From NCBI GenBank assembly GCA_903902915.1, contig CAIUWR010000067.1, positions 1 to 43,385 of the forward strand: a stretch of DNA of 43,385 nucleotides, given 5' to 3'. This document shows positions 18,218-26,486 of the stretch, one piece after another. Each line of letters starts with the position of its first letter. Within the stretch, counting starts at the first letter, position 1. This stretch comes from an uncultured Hyphomicrobiales bacterium. GTDB lineage: Bacteria; Pseudomonadota; Alphaproteobacteria; Rhizobiales; Beijerinckiaceae. Below the pieces are notes generated by a model. It was not told where the DNA came from. It made no database searches and was given only the letters and a program-made list of their open reading frames with translations. The position numbers were made by a program, and so were the translations under genes.

Positions 18218-18361
18218 TCATCCCCGCGCCTCCCGGCAACGATCCGAGCAATAGCGCACCTCTTCCCAGACCTTCGCCCATTTCTTGCGCCACACGAAAG
18301 GTCGCGCGCAAGTCACGCAAAGCTTGCTGGGCAAATCGCTCTTCTTGCGCATCTTCGCCAA
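18218..18361 (-). CDS. DUF2256 zinc-ribbon-like protein (47 aa)
   Basis: The frame encodes 47 residues beginning [15 protein letters not shown]. It has two cysteine pairs (CVTC and CSDRC) around [18 protein letters not shown], which matches the DUF2256 family. The start is read as TTG at 18361 because AAGGAG (18367-18372) lies 5 bases before it; an in-frame ATG at 18352 is the alternative. The four Cys suggest a small metal-binding protein. It is divergent from the photolyase gene 94 bases away. DUF2256 proteins are often encoded next to or fused with this photolyase class, so a shared function is likely but unproven. Confidence 0.88.
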   Translation of the reverse strand: MAKMRKKSDLPSKLCVTCARPFVWRKKWAKVWEEVRYCSDRCREARG

Positions 18362-18455
18362 GATGACTCCTTCGTTTGCATGAACCGCGTCGTGCGCCGC
18401 TTCGTATTCAGCACGCCATATGTGATACGCGCGCCCCCGGATGAATGGATCAATG

Positions 18456-20009
18456 ATGAAAAGCCTGCGTCTGGTGTTCGGCGATCAACTCACGCGCACC
18501 TTGAGCGCGCTTGACGGGCTCGATCCGGTGAATGACGTCGTCTTCATGGTCGAGGTCGCGCAAGAGACGACCTATGCGCCGCACCACAAGCAGAAGATCG
18601 TCCTGATCCTCGCCGCCATGCGCCATTTCGCGGCGGAGTTGATGGGCGAAGGCGTGCGCGTGCATTATGTGCGGCTCGACGATCCCGCCAATACCGGCTC
18701 CTTCACCGGCGAGCTCGCGCGCGCCCTCGGCTTGCACAAGCCTGACGCCATCATCGCCACCGAGCCTGGCGAGTGGCGGGTCGCGCAGATGATGGGCGAC
18801 TGGTCGGCGCAATTTGGCGTTCCATTGGACGTGCGCGAGGATGACCGCTTCTTTTGCTCGCGCGGGCGTTTCGCGCGCTGGGCCAATGAACGCAAATCTT
18901 ACCGGATGGAGTTTTTCTATCGCGAGATGCGCCGCGAAACCGGGCTGTTGATGCAGGGCGACAAGCCCGAAGGCGGCGAATGGAATTTCGACAAGGAGAA
19001 CCGCAAGGCTCTGCCCGCACGCCACGCGCCGCCCAAGCGCCAGCGTTTCGAACCGGATCAGACGACGCGCGAGGTCATGGCGCTTGTGGCGCGCCGGTTC
19101 GCCGATAACTTCGGCGATCTTGAACCTTTTGGCTGGGCGGTGACGCGCGCGGACGCATTGGAGGCGCTGGACCATTTCATTGCCGATTGCCTGCCGCTCT
19201 ATGGCGATTATCAGGATGCGATGAAGACCGGCGAGCCTTTCGTCTATCACTCCATCCTCTCGCCCTATCTCAACTGCGGATTGCTGACCGCGCGCGAAAT
19301 CTGCATCGCCGCCGAGCGCGCCTTTCGCGCGGGCCATGCGCCGTTGAATGCGGTGGAGGGTTTCGTGCGCCAGATCCTGGGCTGGCGCGAATATGTGCGC
19401 GGCATCTATTGGCGCCATATGCCAGCCTATGAGGACACCAATGCGCTTGAGGCGCATCGGCCGCTGCCCGCCTTTTTCTGGACCGGCGACACGCGAATGA
19501 ATTGCATTGCGCAGGCGGTGGGCGACACGCGCAAACATGCCTATGCGCATCATATCCAGCGGCTGATGATCACCGGCAATTTCGCGCTGCTGGCGGGCAT
19601 TGAACCGCGCGCGGTCGAAGAGTGGTATCTGGCCGTCTATATCGACGCTTTCGACTGGGTGGAGCTGCCCAACACCCACGGCATGGTGCTCTTCGCCGAT
19701 GGCGGCATGTTGGCGTCCAAACCTTATGCGGCGTCAGGCGCCTATATCGACCGCATGTCCGATTATTGCGGCGCCTGCGCCTATGATGTGAAGCAGAAGA
19801 GCGGCCCGAAGGCCTGCCCCTTCAACCCGCTGTACTGGCATTTTCTCATCGAGAACCGCGCGCGGCTCGCCGCCAATCCGCGCATGGCGATGCCCTATCG
19901 CACGCTGGATAAAATGAGCGACGAGCGGCGCGCCGAAATCACGCGCGAAGCGCTGGCTTTTCTCGATGGCGTCGATCAGCCCAAACAGCAGTTCGCGCTC
20001 GACCTTTAA
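18456..20009 (+). CDS. Iron-sulfur cryptochrome/photolyase (FeS-BCP, PhrB/CryB type)
   Basis: This 517-residue flavoprotein has the length and motifs of the bacterial (6-4) photolyase/cryptochrome group that carries a [4Fe-4S] cluster. The N-terminal Rossmann-like domain starts [16 protein letters not shown]. The FAD domain contains [37 protein letters not shown] and [23 protein letters not shown]. Four cysteines in the expected arrangement ([27 protein letters not shown]) would hold the cluster. The likely role is light-driven repair of (6-4) photoproducts, or light signalling. The start is ATG 18456, with in-frame ATGs at 18453 and 18441. It is divergent from DUF2256 and convergent with the SDR gene, leaving only 3 bases between stops. 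Confidence 0.95.
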   Translation: MKSLRLVFGDQLTRTLSALDGLDPVNDVVFMVEVAQETTYAPHHKQKIVLILAAMRHFAAELMGEGVRVHYVRLDDPANTGSFTGELARALGLHKPDAIIATEPGEWRVAQMMGDWSAQFGVPLDVREDDRFFCSRGRFARWANERKSYRMEFFYREMRRETGLLMQGDKPEGGEWNFDKENRKALPARHAPPKRQRFEPDQTTREVMALVARRFADNFGDLEPFGWAVTRADALEALDHFIADCLPLYGDYQDAMKTGEPFVYHSILSPYLNCGLLTAREICIAAERAFRAGHAPLNAVEGFVRQILGWREYVRGIYWRHMPAYEDTNALEAHRPLPAFFWTGDTRMNCIAQAVGDTRKHAYAHHIQRLMITGNFALLAGIEPRAVEEWYLAVYIDAFDWVELPNTHGMVLFADGGMLASKPYAASGAYIDRMSDYCGACAYDVKQKSGPKACPFNPLYWHFLIENRARLAANPRMAMPYRTLDKMSDERRAEITREALAFLDGVDQPKQQFALDL

Positions 20010-20012
20010 ACA

Positions 20013-20723
20013 TCACCACGGGATCGCCACGCCCAGATGGTCGAAGAATTCGCCGGATTGGTCGGCGTTCAAACCGTCGATCACGCCAAGCAGGCGCGCC
20101 GCGGAGGTTTGCGGCGTCTGCACCTCCAGCCCATCCTTGCTGAAAGGCGAGGAAAGCTCCGTGCGCACTGTGCCCGGATGCAGCGCCACGCAAAGCGCCG
20201 CTGGCCTGCGCCGTTTCAATTCAATGGCCGCCGTGCGCACCAACTGGTTCAACGCCGCCTTCGAGGCGCGATAGCCATACCAGCCGCCCAGATGGTTGTC
20301 CCCGATGCTGCCGACCCGCGCCGACAGCGTGGCGAAGACCGCCTTGCCGTTGGGCGCGAGCGCTGGCAGCGCATGTTTCATCAACAAGGCGGGGCCAATG
20401 GCGTTGAGCGCGAAAGCCCGCGCGAGTTTGCCCGCATCGAGATCGCGCAAGCTTTTTTCCGGGCTTTGCGCCTCGTCATGCAGAAAGCCGGTGGCGTCGA
20501 TGACGAGGCGCAAGTCGCCAAGGGCCGCAACCTGCGCAACGGCGTTGGCGATGCTCGCTTCGTCCGTTAGATCGAAGCGCGGCGCGCTGCGGCGGCTCAA
20601 GCCCACGACCTGCGCAAAACATTCGCTCGCGCGCAACTGCTCCACCAGAGCCGATCCCACGCCGCCGCTGGCGCCAAAGACCACGGCGACGCCGCCGCGC
20701 GGCAACGAGGACAAATCGCTCAT
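20013..20723 (-). CDS. Short-chain dehydrogenase/reductase (C-factor/CsgA-like)
   Basis: This 236-residue classical SDR fold begins GVAVVFGASGGVGSALVEQL (a GxxGGxG nucleotide site). Next is the NAG-equivalent region FALNAIGPALLMKHAL, then the catalytic set Ser (ATLSARVGS) and YGYRASKAALN (Tyr and Lys). LHPGTVRTELSSPF is typical of the C-factor-like branch. The start at 20723 (MSDLSSLPRGG) overlaps the stop of the DCC-family gene (ATGA). It is the last gene of a three-gene minus-strand unit beside the photolyase. The substrate is unknown. Confidence 0.88.
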   Translation of the reverse strand: MSDLSSLPRGGVAVVFGASGGVGSALVEQLRASECFAQVVGLSRRSAPRFDLTDEASIANAVAQVAALGDLRLVIDATGFLHDEAQSPEKSLRDLDAGKLARAFALNAIGPALLMKHALPALAPNGKAVFATLSARVGSIGDNHLGGWYGYRASKAALNQLVRTAAIELKRRRPAALCVALHPGTVRTELSSPFSKDGLEVQTPQTSAARLLGVIDGLNADQSGEFFDHLGVAIPW

Positions 20724-21097
20724 GACCGCAGCTTCCCGAAAGCTTTTGACAGAGTGGGGCGAAGGGGCAGAAACAGCCGATAGGCGCATTCCAGCAGAGG
20801 CGTCACGCCCGGCAGGCTGGCGAGCCGCGCGGCCCAGCGCCAGCGCGGCAGCGTCTTCCAGATTTCCACGAAACCGGCAGCGCCCGAGGCGAGGCGCCCA
20901 TCGCGCAGCCGCACGTGAAAGCGCGCCAAAGCCTGCTCGCGCGTGAGCCCGTCCGGCAGATCGCTCGTCAGTTTGGAAGCGTCCAGAAAGCAGATGGCGC
21001 CTGCACCTTCCTGCCCGCTGTAATGACCGATCTCGGCGCGGCAGAGCGGACAGGCCCCATCGTAATAGACGGTGAGGGCGGCGTCAGGCTGGGACAT
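20720..21097 (-). CDS. DCC-family thiol-disulfide oxidoreductase-like protein (DUF393)
   Basis: This 125-residue protein has the DxxCPLC motif near its N-terminus, here VYYDGACPLCRAEIGHY. The CxxC may act in thiol exchange. Downstream ICFLDASK, a conserved ARFHVRLRDGRLASGAAGFVEIWKTLP block and LYRLFLPLRPTL-like C-terminus fit the family. The start at 21097 (MSQPDAALTVYYDG) was chosen for similarity; the longer frame reads through the renalase-like gene. It overlaps the renalase-like gene by 14 bases and the SDR gene by four, indicating one transcript. Confidence 0.88.
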   Translation of the reverse strand: MSQPDAALTVYYDGACPLCRAEIGHYSGQEGAGAICFLDASKLTSDLPDGLTREQALARFHVRLRDGRLASGAAGFVEIWKTLPRWRWAARLASLPGVTPLLECAYRLFLPLRPTLSKAFGKLRS

Positions 21098-22028
21098 GGG
21101 CGCTCCAGGACTCCAGAACCGCCTGCGCCATGGCCTCGCCGCTATCGAAGGCGGCCTCGACGCGCGGGCCAAGGCAATAATCGCCGCAGGCGCCGACGCC
21201 AGCCCGCGCATCCCACAGGCAGGGAAGGCCAGCCGCCTGCTCCACCAGGGCGTAACGCCAACGATGGGCGGCTGCGAAACCGGGCGCGGAGTCCGCACCG
21301 ATCAGATCGAGCGCGAAAGGCTGGAGCTTTTCGAGGATCGCTTCGGGCGTTTCGTCGATATGCGCGCGTGACCAGTCCGGCCCCGCATGGACCACGAACG
21401 TCTGCGCCCCCTCAGCCCGCCCGGGCTTGGAGGAATCGCGCGCGATCCAGGCGATGGGACCATGTTCAAGGCGAAGGCTCTCGCCTGCGAAGGCGACGGG
21501 GCCATTGAAAGCCAGCATCAACGCCAGACAGGGCGCGTAGCGCACGCACGCGAGTTCGGGGAAGGAAACGCCGCCGGACGCCAGCAACGGAACGGTCTGC
21601 GGGGCAGGGGTGGCGACGATCACCGCTGCGAAGCCCTCGTGTGATTGGTCGTCCGCGTGCAAGCTCCAGCCCCGCGCGTCGCGGCTCAGGCTTTTCACCT
21701 CGCAACCCGTGACCGTCTCAAGCCCCGCCGCCATGGCGCGGGCGGGGGCGGTCATGCCGGGCGCGCCGACGATGGCGTCTTCAAACCATGTCGCCGCGTC
21801 GCCTGCGGCCCGCCATGCGTCGACGGCTGCGCGAAAGCGCGGGCCGCGGGCGGTGAAATATTGCGCGCCATGATCGAAGGAAAAGTCGCCCGTGCGGCGC
21901 GTGGCCATGCGCCCGCCAAGGCCACGGCTCTTGTCGAAGACCGTGCAGGCCGCGCCCGCGTCGCGCAGCACCCGCGCCGCTGCGAGGCCCGCCATGCCAG
22001 CCCCAATGATCGCCACACGCTTCGTCAT
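21084..22028 (-). CDS. Renalase-like NAD(P)/FAD-dependent oxidoreductase
   Basis: This 314-residue flavoprotein begins with a dinucleotide-binding motif (VAIIGAGMAGLAAARVL), then FDKSRGLGGRMATRR and FDHGAQYFTAR, hallmarks of the renalase/COG3380 group. AAVIVATPAPQ and the C-terminal FAD segment GACGDYCLGPRVEAAFDSGEAMA follow. Bacterial renalases oxidise off-pathway dihydro-NAD isomers; whether this member does so cannot be told. It is the first gene of the renalase-DUF393-SDR unit next to the photolyase, so it may supply or recycle a flavin or nicotinamide cofactor for that system (inference). The start is the ATG at 22028. Confidence 0.88.
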   Translation of the reverse strand: MTKRVAIIGAGMAGLAAARVLRDAGAACTVFDKSRGLGGRMATRRTGDFSFDHGAQYFTARGPRFRAAVDAWRAAGDAATWFEDAIVGAPGMTAPARAMAAGLETVTGCEVKSLSRDARGWSLHADDQSHEGFAAVIVATPAPQTVPLLASGGVSFPELACVRYAPCLALMLAFNGPVAFAGESLRLEHGPIAWIARDSSKPGRAEGAQTFVVHAGPDWSRAHIDETPEAILEKLQPFALDLIGADSAPGFAAAHRWRYALVEQAAGLPCLWDARAGVGACGDYCLGPRVEAAFDSGEAMAQAVLESWSAHVPA

Positions 22029-22067
22029 CGCTCACCCCTGTCGCTGAACAAGGTACGACGCGCAGGC

Positions 22068-22775
22068 TCAGCCGGATTTGGCTGCGGCGTATCGGGCGAA
22101 ACCGTCCGCCCGCAATTGGCAGGCCGGGCAGACGCCGCAGCCGTGGCCCCAGGCGTGCGGCGCGCCCCGCTCGCCCACATAACAAGTATGGGTCTCGCGC
22201 TTGATGAGCTCGACCAGCGCGTGGCCGCCCAGCGCCTCCGCCAGCCGCCAGGTCTGCGCCTTGTCGATCCACATGAGCGGGGTCTCCAGAACGAAGCGCT
22301 GGTTCATGCCAAGGTTGAGCGCGACCTGCATGGCCTTCACCGTATCGTCGCGGCAGTCGGGATAGCCGGAGAAATCGGTCTCGCACATGCCGCCCACGAT
22401 ATGTTTGAGCCCGCGCCGATAGGCCAGCGCCGCCGCGAAGGCGAGAAAAATGAGGTTGCGGCCGGGCACGAAAGTGTTGGGCAACCCGTCTTCCGCCATT
22501 TCGATGGCGACGTCCTGCGTCAAAGCGCTCTGCGCGACCTGCGCGATGGCGCCGAGCTCCACCGTGTGGTCTTCGCCGAGCCGCGCGCCCCATGCGGGAT
22601 TCAGATCGGCCATGGCGTTGCGCAACGTTTCGCGACAATCCAGCTCGACGCGATGGCGCTGGCCGTAATCGAAGCCAACCGTCTCCACATGCTCGAAGCG
22701 GTCGAGCGCCCAGGCGAGGCAGGTGGTGGAGTCCTGCCCCCCGGAGAACAGAACGAGCGCGCCCGAATGTTTCAT
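22068..22775 (-). CDS. queC: 7-cyano-7-deazaguanine synthase
   Basis: QueC makes preQ0 from 7-carboxy-7-deazaguanine with ATP and ammonia, for queuosine in tRNA. The 235-residue protein has the PP-loop [46 protein letters not shown] and the zinc site at the C-terminus (CYVGERG...[15 protein letters not shown]). The start at 22775 ([11 protein letters not shown]) is preferred; 25 upstream codons in frame lack similarity. The other queuosine genes (queD, queE, queF) are not in the window. It is divergent from the ThDP enzyme gene. I searched the leader for a preQ1 riboswitch and saw none. Confidence 0.96.
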   Translation of the reverse strand: MKHSGALVLFSGGQDSTTCLAWALDRFEHVETVGFDYGQRHRVELDCRETLRNAMADLNPAWGARLGEDHTVELGAIAQVAQSALTQDVAIEMAEDGLPNTFVPGRNLIFLAFAAALAYRRGLKHIVGGMCETDFSGYPDCRDDTVKAMQVALNLGMNQRFVLETPLMWIDKAQTWRLAEALGGHALVELIKRETHTCYVGERGAPHAWGHGCGVCPACQLRADGFARYAAAKSG

Positions 22776-22809
22776 GTCGTCCCCGCAAAGCCGCGTCCAA
22801 GCCGGAAAA

Positions 22810-22839
22810 TTGCTTGTCGAAAGGCCAAGCAAGTATATT
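22810..22839 (+). promoter_or_regulatory. Promoter with overlapping operator-like dyad, upstream of the ThDP enzyme
   Basis: A sigma-70-like pair is TTGCTT (22810-22815), an 18-base spacer, and TATATT (22834-22839). The -35 lies inside an exact inverted repeat, TTGCTTG (22810-22816) and CAAGCAA (22826-22832), with 9 bases between arms. The dyad therefore covers the -35 and spacer, where a repressor would act. Its cognate regulator is not identifiable. The same region lies upstream of queC on the other strand. Confidence 0.5.
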
Positions 22840-22850
22840 ATCCGTGTCAA

Positions 22851-22867
22851 GGATTCGAGAAGAATCC
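22851..22867 (+). repeat. Hairpin/dyad near the predicted 5' end of the ThDP enzyme mRNA
   Basis: GGATTC and GAATCC flank GAGAA, giving a perfect 6-base-pair stem with a 5-base loop. It starts about 5 bases after the predicted transcription start. It could stabilise the mRNA end or be a second protein-binding dyad. Confidence 0.4.
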
Positions 22868-22933
22868 GTCATGGAAACAAGACGCGGCCTTCGCAACGCC
22901 GACGGCGAAGCAGCAACCAAGGGAGCAGGCTCG

Positions 22934-24904
22934 ATGACAGACCTGAACGGCAAGGATGGCTATGATCGCCGCAAATTCCTGACTGGCGCAGCTGTCGCTG
23001 GCGTCACCCCGGCTTTGGCGCAGATGGGCGCGCCAGCCGCAGCGCAGGCGCAGGCCGCGAAGCCGCCCCACGCGCCTTCCGCCCTGCCGCCGAATGCGAA
23101 GACCATCGCCGCCGAGATCCACCCGCCCGAGGAGCTGTCGCGCGTTGGCGGCAAGCCCGGGTCGGACTTCATGATCGACGTCATCAAGACGCTCGACATC
23201 AAATATTCGCCCTCCAACTGCGCCTCGAGCTTCCGCGCCCTGCACGAATCGCTGATCGACTATGGTGAGAACAAGTCTCCCGAATATATCAGCTGCATGC
23301 ATGAGGAATCCGGCGTCGCCATGGCGCATGGCTATTTCAAGGCGAGCGGCAAACCGCTGCTGACCATGGTGCATGGCACGGTCGGCCTGCAGCACGCCAC
23401 GATGGGCATCTACAACGCCTTCTGCGATCGGGTGCCGCTGATCGTCATCGGCGGCAACGACATGGACGCCGCCCATCGCCCGCCGGGCGTGCCGACGTTC
23501 CATGCCGCGCAAGACATCAACGCCATCGTGCGCGACTATACCAAGTGGGACGATACGCCGGTCTCGTTGCAGCATTTCGCGCAATCCATGGTGCGGGCCT
23601 ATACGATCGCCATGACGCCGCCCTATGGACCGGTGGCGATTTCGCTGGATGCGGGCCTGCAACAGGAGCCGATCAAGGAACATCTCGAGAAGCTCTATAT
23701 TCCGCGCTATGTGCCCACCTCGCCGCCGCAGGGCGACAGCAACGCGGTGAAGGAAGCGGCGCGCCTTCTCGTCGCCGCCGACAATCCCGTCATTGTGGCG
23801 GATCGCGTGGCGCGCACGCCCAATGGCGTGACATTGCTGATCGAACTTGCGGAGTTGCTGCAAGCCTCGGTGGTCGATCAGGGCAGCCGCATGAATTTCC
23901 CCAACACCCACTATCTCAACCGTCCCGCAGGCGCGATCCCCAACGCCGACGTCGTGCTCGGCATGGAGCTGTCGGATTTCTGGGGCACGGTGAACACCTA
24001 TACGGACAATGGCGAGGATGGAGTCGGCGTCAACGGCACGCGCCTGAAGCCGACGACGAAGCTGATCAGCATCACCTCCATCGATCTGCTGACCAAATCG
24101 AACTATCAGGATTTCCAGCGCTTCCAGACCGTAGACGTGCATATGGGGGCGGATGCGGAAACGACTTTGCCATCCCTCATCGAGGCGGTGAAATCCGCCA
24201 TGACGAAGGACCGCGCCGCAGCCATCGAGGCGCGCGTGGAAAAGGCGAAGAAGGCCCATGCGGACATCCGCGCGCGGGAGCTTCATGCTGCGACCGTGGG
24301 ATGGGATTCGAGCCCGATCAGCACGGCGCGCCTGTGCATGGAGATCTATGGCCAGATCAAGGATCTCGACTGGTCCCTCGTCGCTTCCGAAGGCAATGTG
24401 AGCAATTGGCCGGCCCGTCTATGGCCCATTGACAAGCACCACCAGTGGCTGGGCCGCTCCGGCGGCTATGGGGTTGGCTATGGCGCGCCCGCCAGCATCG
24501 GCGCCGCGCTCGCCAATCGTGATCTTGGCCGCTTCTCGGTGTCGATCCAGTCCGATGGCGACCTCATGTTCGCGCCGGGCGTGTTGTGGACGGCGGCGCG
24601 GCACAAGATTCCGCTGCTTGCGGTCATGCACAACAATCGCGCCTGGCATCAGGAGGTGATGCATGTGCAGCGCCTCGCGAACTTCCGCAATCGCGTTCCC
24701 AATTACGGCGCCGACCGTGGCCCCATCGGCACCACCATCGAGAATCCGGACATCGAGTACCACAAGCTCGCCGAATCCATGGGCTGGTGGGCGAGGGGGC
24801 CCGTCAAGGATCCCGCGCAGCTTGGCGCCGCCATCAAGGAGGCGGTCGCCGTCGTGCGGTCGGGACAACCGGCCCTTCTGAATGTTTGGACGCAGCCGCG
24901 CTGA
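22934..24904 (+). CDS. Tat-exported thiamine-diphosphate-dependent enzyme
   Basis: This 656-residue protein has the three-domain fold of acetolactate synthase/pyruvate oxidase-type enzymes. It starts with a twin-arginine signal: DRRKFLTGAAVAG at about residues 11-23, then an Ala-rich stretch to about residue 42. The pyrimidine-domain catalytic Glu is in MHEESGVAMAHGY (about E124). The metal/diphosphate motif is SDGD...HNN (about D541 to N567), with Ser replacing the first Gly of GDG. The start at 22934 has AGGGAG about 9 bases upstream; ATG 22871, same frame, is an alternative with a weaker site. It is transcribed with the following cytochrome c and has its own promoter and terminator. Substrate unknown; a periplasmic oxidative decarboxylation or lyase reaction is inferred. 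Confidence 0.9.
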   Translation: MTDLNGKDGYDRRKFLTGAAVAGVTPALAQMGAPAAAQAQAAKPPHAPSALPPNAKTIAAEIHPPEELSRVGGKPGSDFMIDVIKTLDIKYSPSNCASSFRALHESLIDYGENKSPEYISCMHEESGVAMAHGYFKASGKPLLTMVHGTVGLQHATMGIYNAFCDRVPLIVIGGNDMDAAHRPPGVPTFHAAQDINAIVRDYTKWDDTPVSLQHFAQSMVRAYTIAMTPPYGPVAISLDAGLQQEPIKEHLEKLYIPRYVPTSPPQGDSNAVKEAARLLVAADNPVIVADRVARTPNGVTLLIELAELLQASVVDQGSRMNFPNTHYLNRPAGAIPNADVVLGMELSDFWGTVNTYTDNGEDGVGVNGTRLKPTTKLISITSIDLLTKSNYQDFQRFQTVDVHMGADAETTLPSLIEAVKSAMTKDRAAAIEARVEKAKKAHADIRARELHAATVGWDSSPISTARLCMEIYGQIKDLDWSLVASEGNVSNWPARLWPIDKHHQWLGRSGGYGVGYGAPASIGAALANRDLGRFSVSIQSDGDLMFAPGVLWTAARHKIPLLAVMHNNRAWHQEVMHVQRLANFRNRVPNYGADRGPIGTTIENPDIEYHKLAESMGWWARGPVKDPAQLGAAIKEAVAVVRSGQPALLNVWTQPR

Positions 24905-24917
24905 GGGAGATGATCTG

Positions 24918-25259
24918 ATGCGTTATATGGGAATGATCGCCGCAGTCGCCGCAAGCCTGCTTGTGTCCATCACCGGCGCTTGCGCCGCTTCGGCGGAAAA
25001 AGGCCGGGTCGCCTTCCGGGAAAAAGGCTGCTGGCAATGCCATGGCTATGAAGGACAGGGCGGCGCCAATGGGCTGACGCTTGCACGCACGCAGTTGCCG
25101 CTCGAAGCCGTCGACGTTTTTGTGCGCAACACCGATGGCCCCATGCCGCCTTTCTCGAAGAAAATGCTCTCCGACGAGGATCTGGCGGATATCTACGCCT
25201 TCCTTTCCGCGCAGCCGGTTCCAGCTGATCCAAAGACGATCCCGCTCCTCGCGCACTGA
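24918..25259 (+). CDS. Secreted monoheme cytochrome c
   Basis: The 113-residue precursor has a Sec signal peptide (MRYMGMIAAVAASLLVSITGAC, cleavage probably near residue 23). One heme site follows, GCWQCHGYEGQGG (C38, C41, H42), with a likely axial Met in GPMPPFSKKMLS, and the LSDEDLADIYAFL helix ends the class I fold. It is soluble in the periplasm after processing. It starts 13 bases after the ThDP enzyme stop, with GGGAG upstream, and a terminator follows its stop. The pair therefore forms a two-gene unit, and the cytochrome is the obvious electron acceptor for the exported enzyme (inference). Confidence 0.92.
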   Translation: MRYMGMIAAVAASLLVSITGACAASAEKGRVAFREKGCWQCHGYEGQGGANGLTLARTQLPLEAVDVFVRNTDGPMPPFSKKMLSDEDLADIYAFLSAQPVPADPKTIPLLAH

Positions 25260-25279
25260 AGGATCGGGCGCTGACAAGT

Positions 25280-25309
25280 CGCCCCTGGCTTCGCGGCCGG
25301 GGGCGTTTT
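25280..25309 (+). terminator. Rho-independent terminator after the ThDP enzyme/cytochrome c pair
   Basis: A 10-base-pair stem (CGCCCCTGGC at 25280-25289 with GCCGGGGGCG at 25296-25305, one G-U pair) has a 6-base loop and is followed by TTTT. It lies 20 bases after the cytochrome stop and before the dioxygenase gene. Confidence 0.75.
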
Positions 25310-25425
25310 CCGTCCATCGCCAACACACTTGCGCTCCACGCTCGCATCGGTCATTCAGGCAGCCCATCAAGACATGGTTCGGACCGGCAAGTGCGAAGAC
25401 GCGCCGTCCGCGAGGAGACAAGCCC

Positions 25426-26478
25426 ATGCATGCAGTGATCGACAGCCCGGCCGATTGGCGCGGCCCGGGTGTAGCCAAACGCACGGACTGGATCCACGAG
25501 TTCACCCGCGAGGAGATCGCCGAAATCGACGCGGCGACGCGTCATGCGCTGGCCAGCGGCAAGACGCTCGAGACGCTGACGCGGGACGATTTTCCCCTGC
25601 CGCTCGTGTCGCAACGCATCGCTCATGCGCGCAGGTTCCTAGAGGACGGACTGGGAATCTATCAGTTTCGCGGCATCAATGTGGACGGGTACGACAAGGC
25701 CACGCTGCGCCTCATGTATTGGGGCGTGGGCAAGCACATGGGCACGGCGGTTTCGCAGAGCAAGGATGGCGATCTGCTGGGCGACGTGCGCGATGTGGGC
25801 GTGGATGTGAACAGTCCGCAGGGGCGCGGCTACAAATCGAATCAGCGCCTCACCTTCCACACCGACACCTGCGATGTCGTCGGCCTGATGGTCCTGCGCG
25901 TGGCGAAGGTCGGCGGCCTCAGTCTGCTGGCGAGTTCGCACGCCATTCATAACCATCTGGCGCGCACGCGGCCTGATCTGCTCGAAGTCCTGCACCAGCC
26001 CTTCACATGGAGCTGGCAGACGCAGGAGCCCCCGGGCGGCACGCCCCATTATCAGCAGCCGCTTTTCTCCATGAAGGACGGCAAGCTCTCCTGCCGTTAT
26101 GTGCGCGTGCATATCGCCTCGGGCCAACGCTTCCCCGATGCGCCGCGTCTGACGCCCATCCAGATCGAGGCGCTGGACGCTTTCGACAAGCTGGCCTGGA
26201 GCGAGGACTTCCACTTCTCCTTCATGTTCAAGCCGGGCGATCTGCAATTCGTCAACAACCATGTGGCGCTGCATTCCCGCACGGCTTTCGAAGATCACGA
26301 AGAGGCTGACCGCAAGCGCCATCTGCTGCGCATGTGGCTCTCCGTGCCCAACAGCCGACCGCTGTCCGACGCGCTCTCGACCATCTATCAGGACCGCAGC
26401 GGCGGCGCGGTGCGCGGCGGTTTCCCGACGCGGACGGGCAAGTATATCTACGAGTCAACCGGCGCTCTTTCGGATTGA
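25426..26478 (+). CDS. TauD/TfdA-family Fe(II)/2-oxoglutarate-dependent dioxygenase
   Basis: This 350-residue protein has the facial-triad residues of the family: H145 and D147 in TFHTDTCD, and H283 in VALHSRTAF. A 2-oxoglutarate-binding Arg lies in RHLLRMWL (about R302). An N-terminal region of about 70 residues precedes the core. Relatives hydroxylate taurine, 2,4-D, betaines or other small acids; this one's substrate is not evident. GAGGAG sits 8 bases before the ATG at 25426. It begins a plus-strand unit with the dehydrogenase and MmgE/PrpD genes downstream, after the terminator of the cytochrome gene. Confidence 0.9.
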   Translation: MHAVIDSPADWRGPGVAKRTDWIHEFTREEIAEIDAATRHALASGKTLETLTRDDFPLPLVSQRIAHARRFLEDGLGIYQFRGINVDGYDKATLRLMYWGVGKHMGTAVSQSKDGDLLGDVRDVGVDVNSPQGRGYKSNQRLTFHTDTCDVVGLMVLRVAKVGGLSLLASSHAIHNHLARTRPDLLEVLHQPFTWSWQTQEPPGGTPHYQQPLFSMKDGKLSCRYVRVHIASGQRFPDAPRLTPIQIEALDAFDKLAWSEDFHFSFMFKPGDLQFVNNHVALHSRTAFEDHEEADRKRHLLRMWLSVPNSRPLSDALSTIYQDRSGGAVRGGFPTRTGKYIYESTGALSD

Positions 26479-26486
26479 GCGCGCCC

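Noticed and set aside
22776-22870. A preQ1 riboswitch in the queC leader
   Set aside because: I looked for the short C-rich loop and A-rich tail that make the H-type pseudoknot and did not find a convincing match. The dyads there are better placed for the plus-strand promoter.
22847-24286. A 479-codon minus-strand frame opposite the ThDP enzyme
   Set aside because: It lies antisense to a protein with clear cofactor motifs and is a composition artefact.
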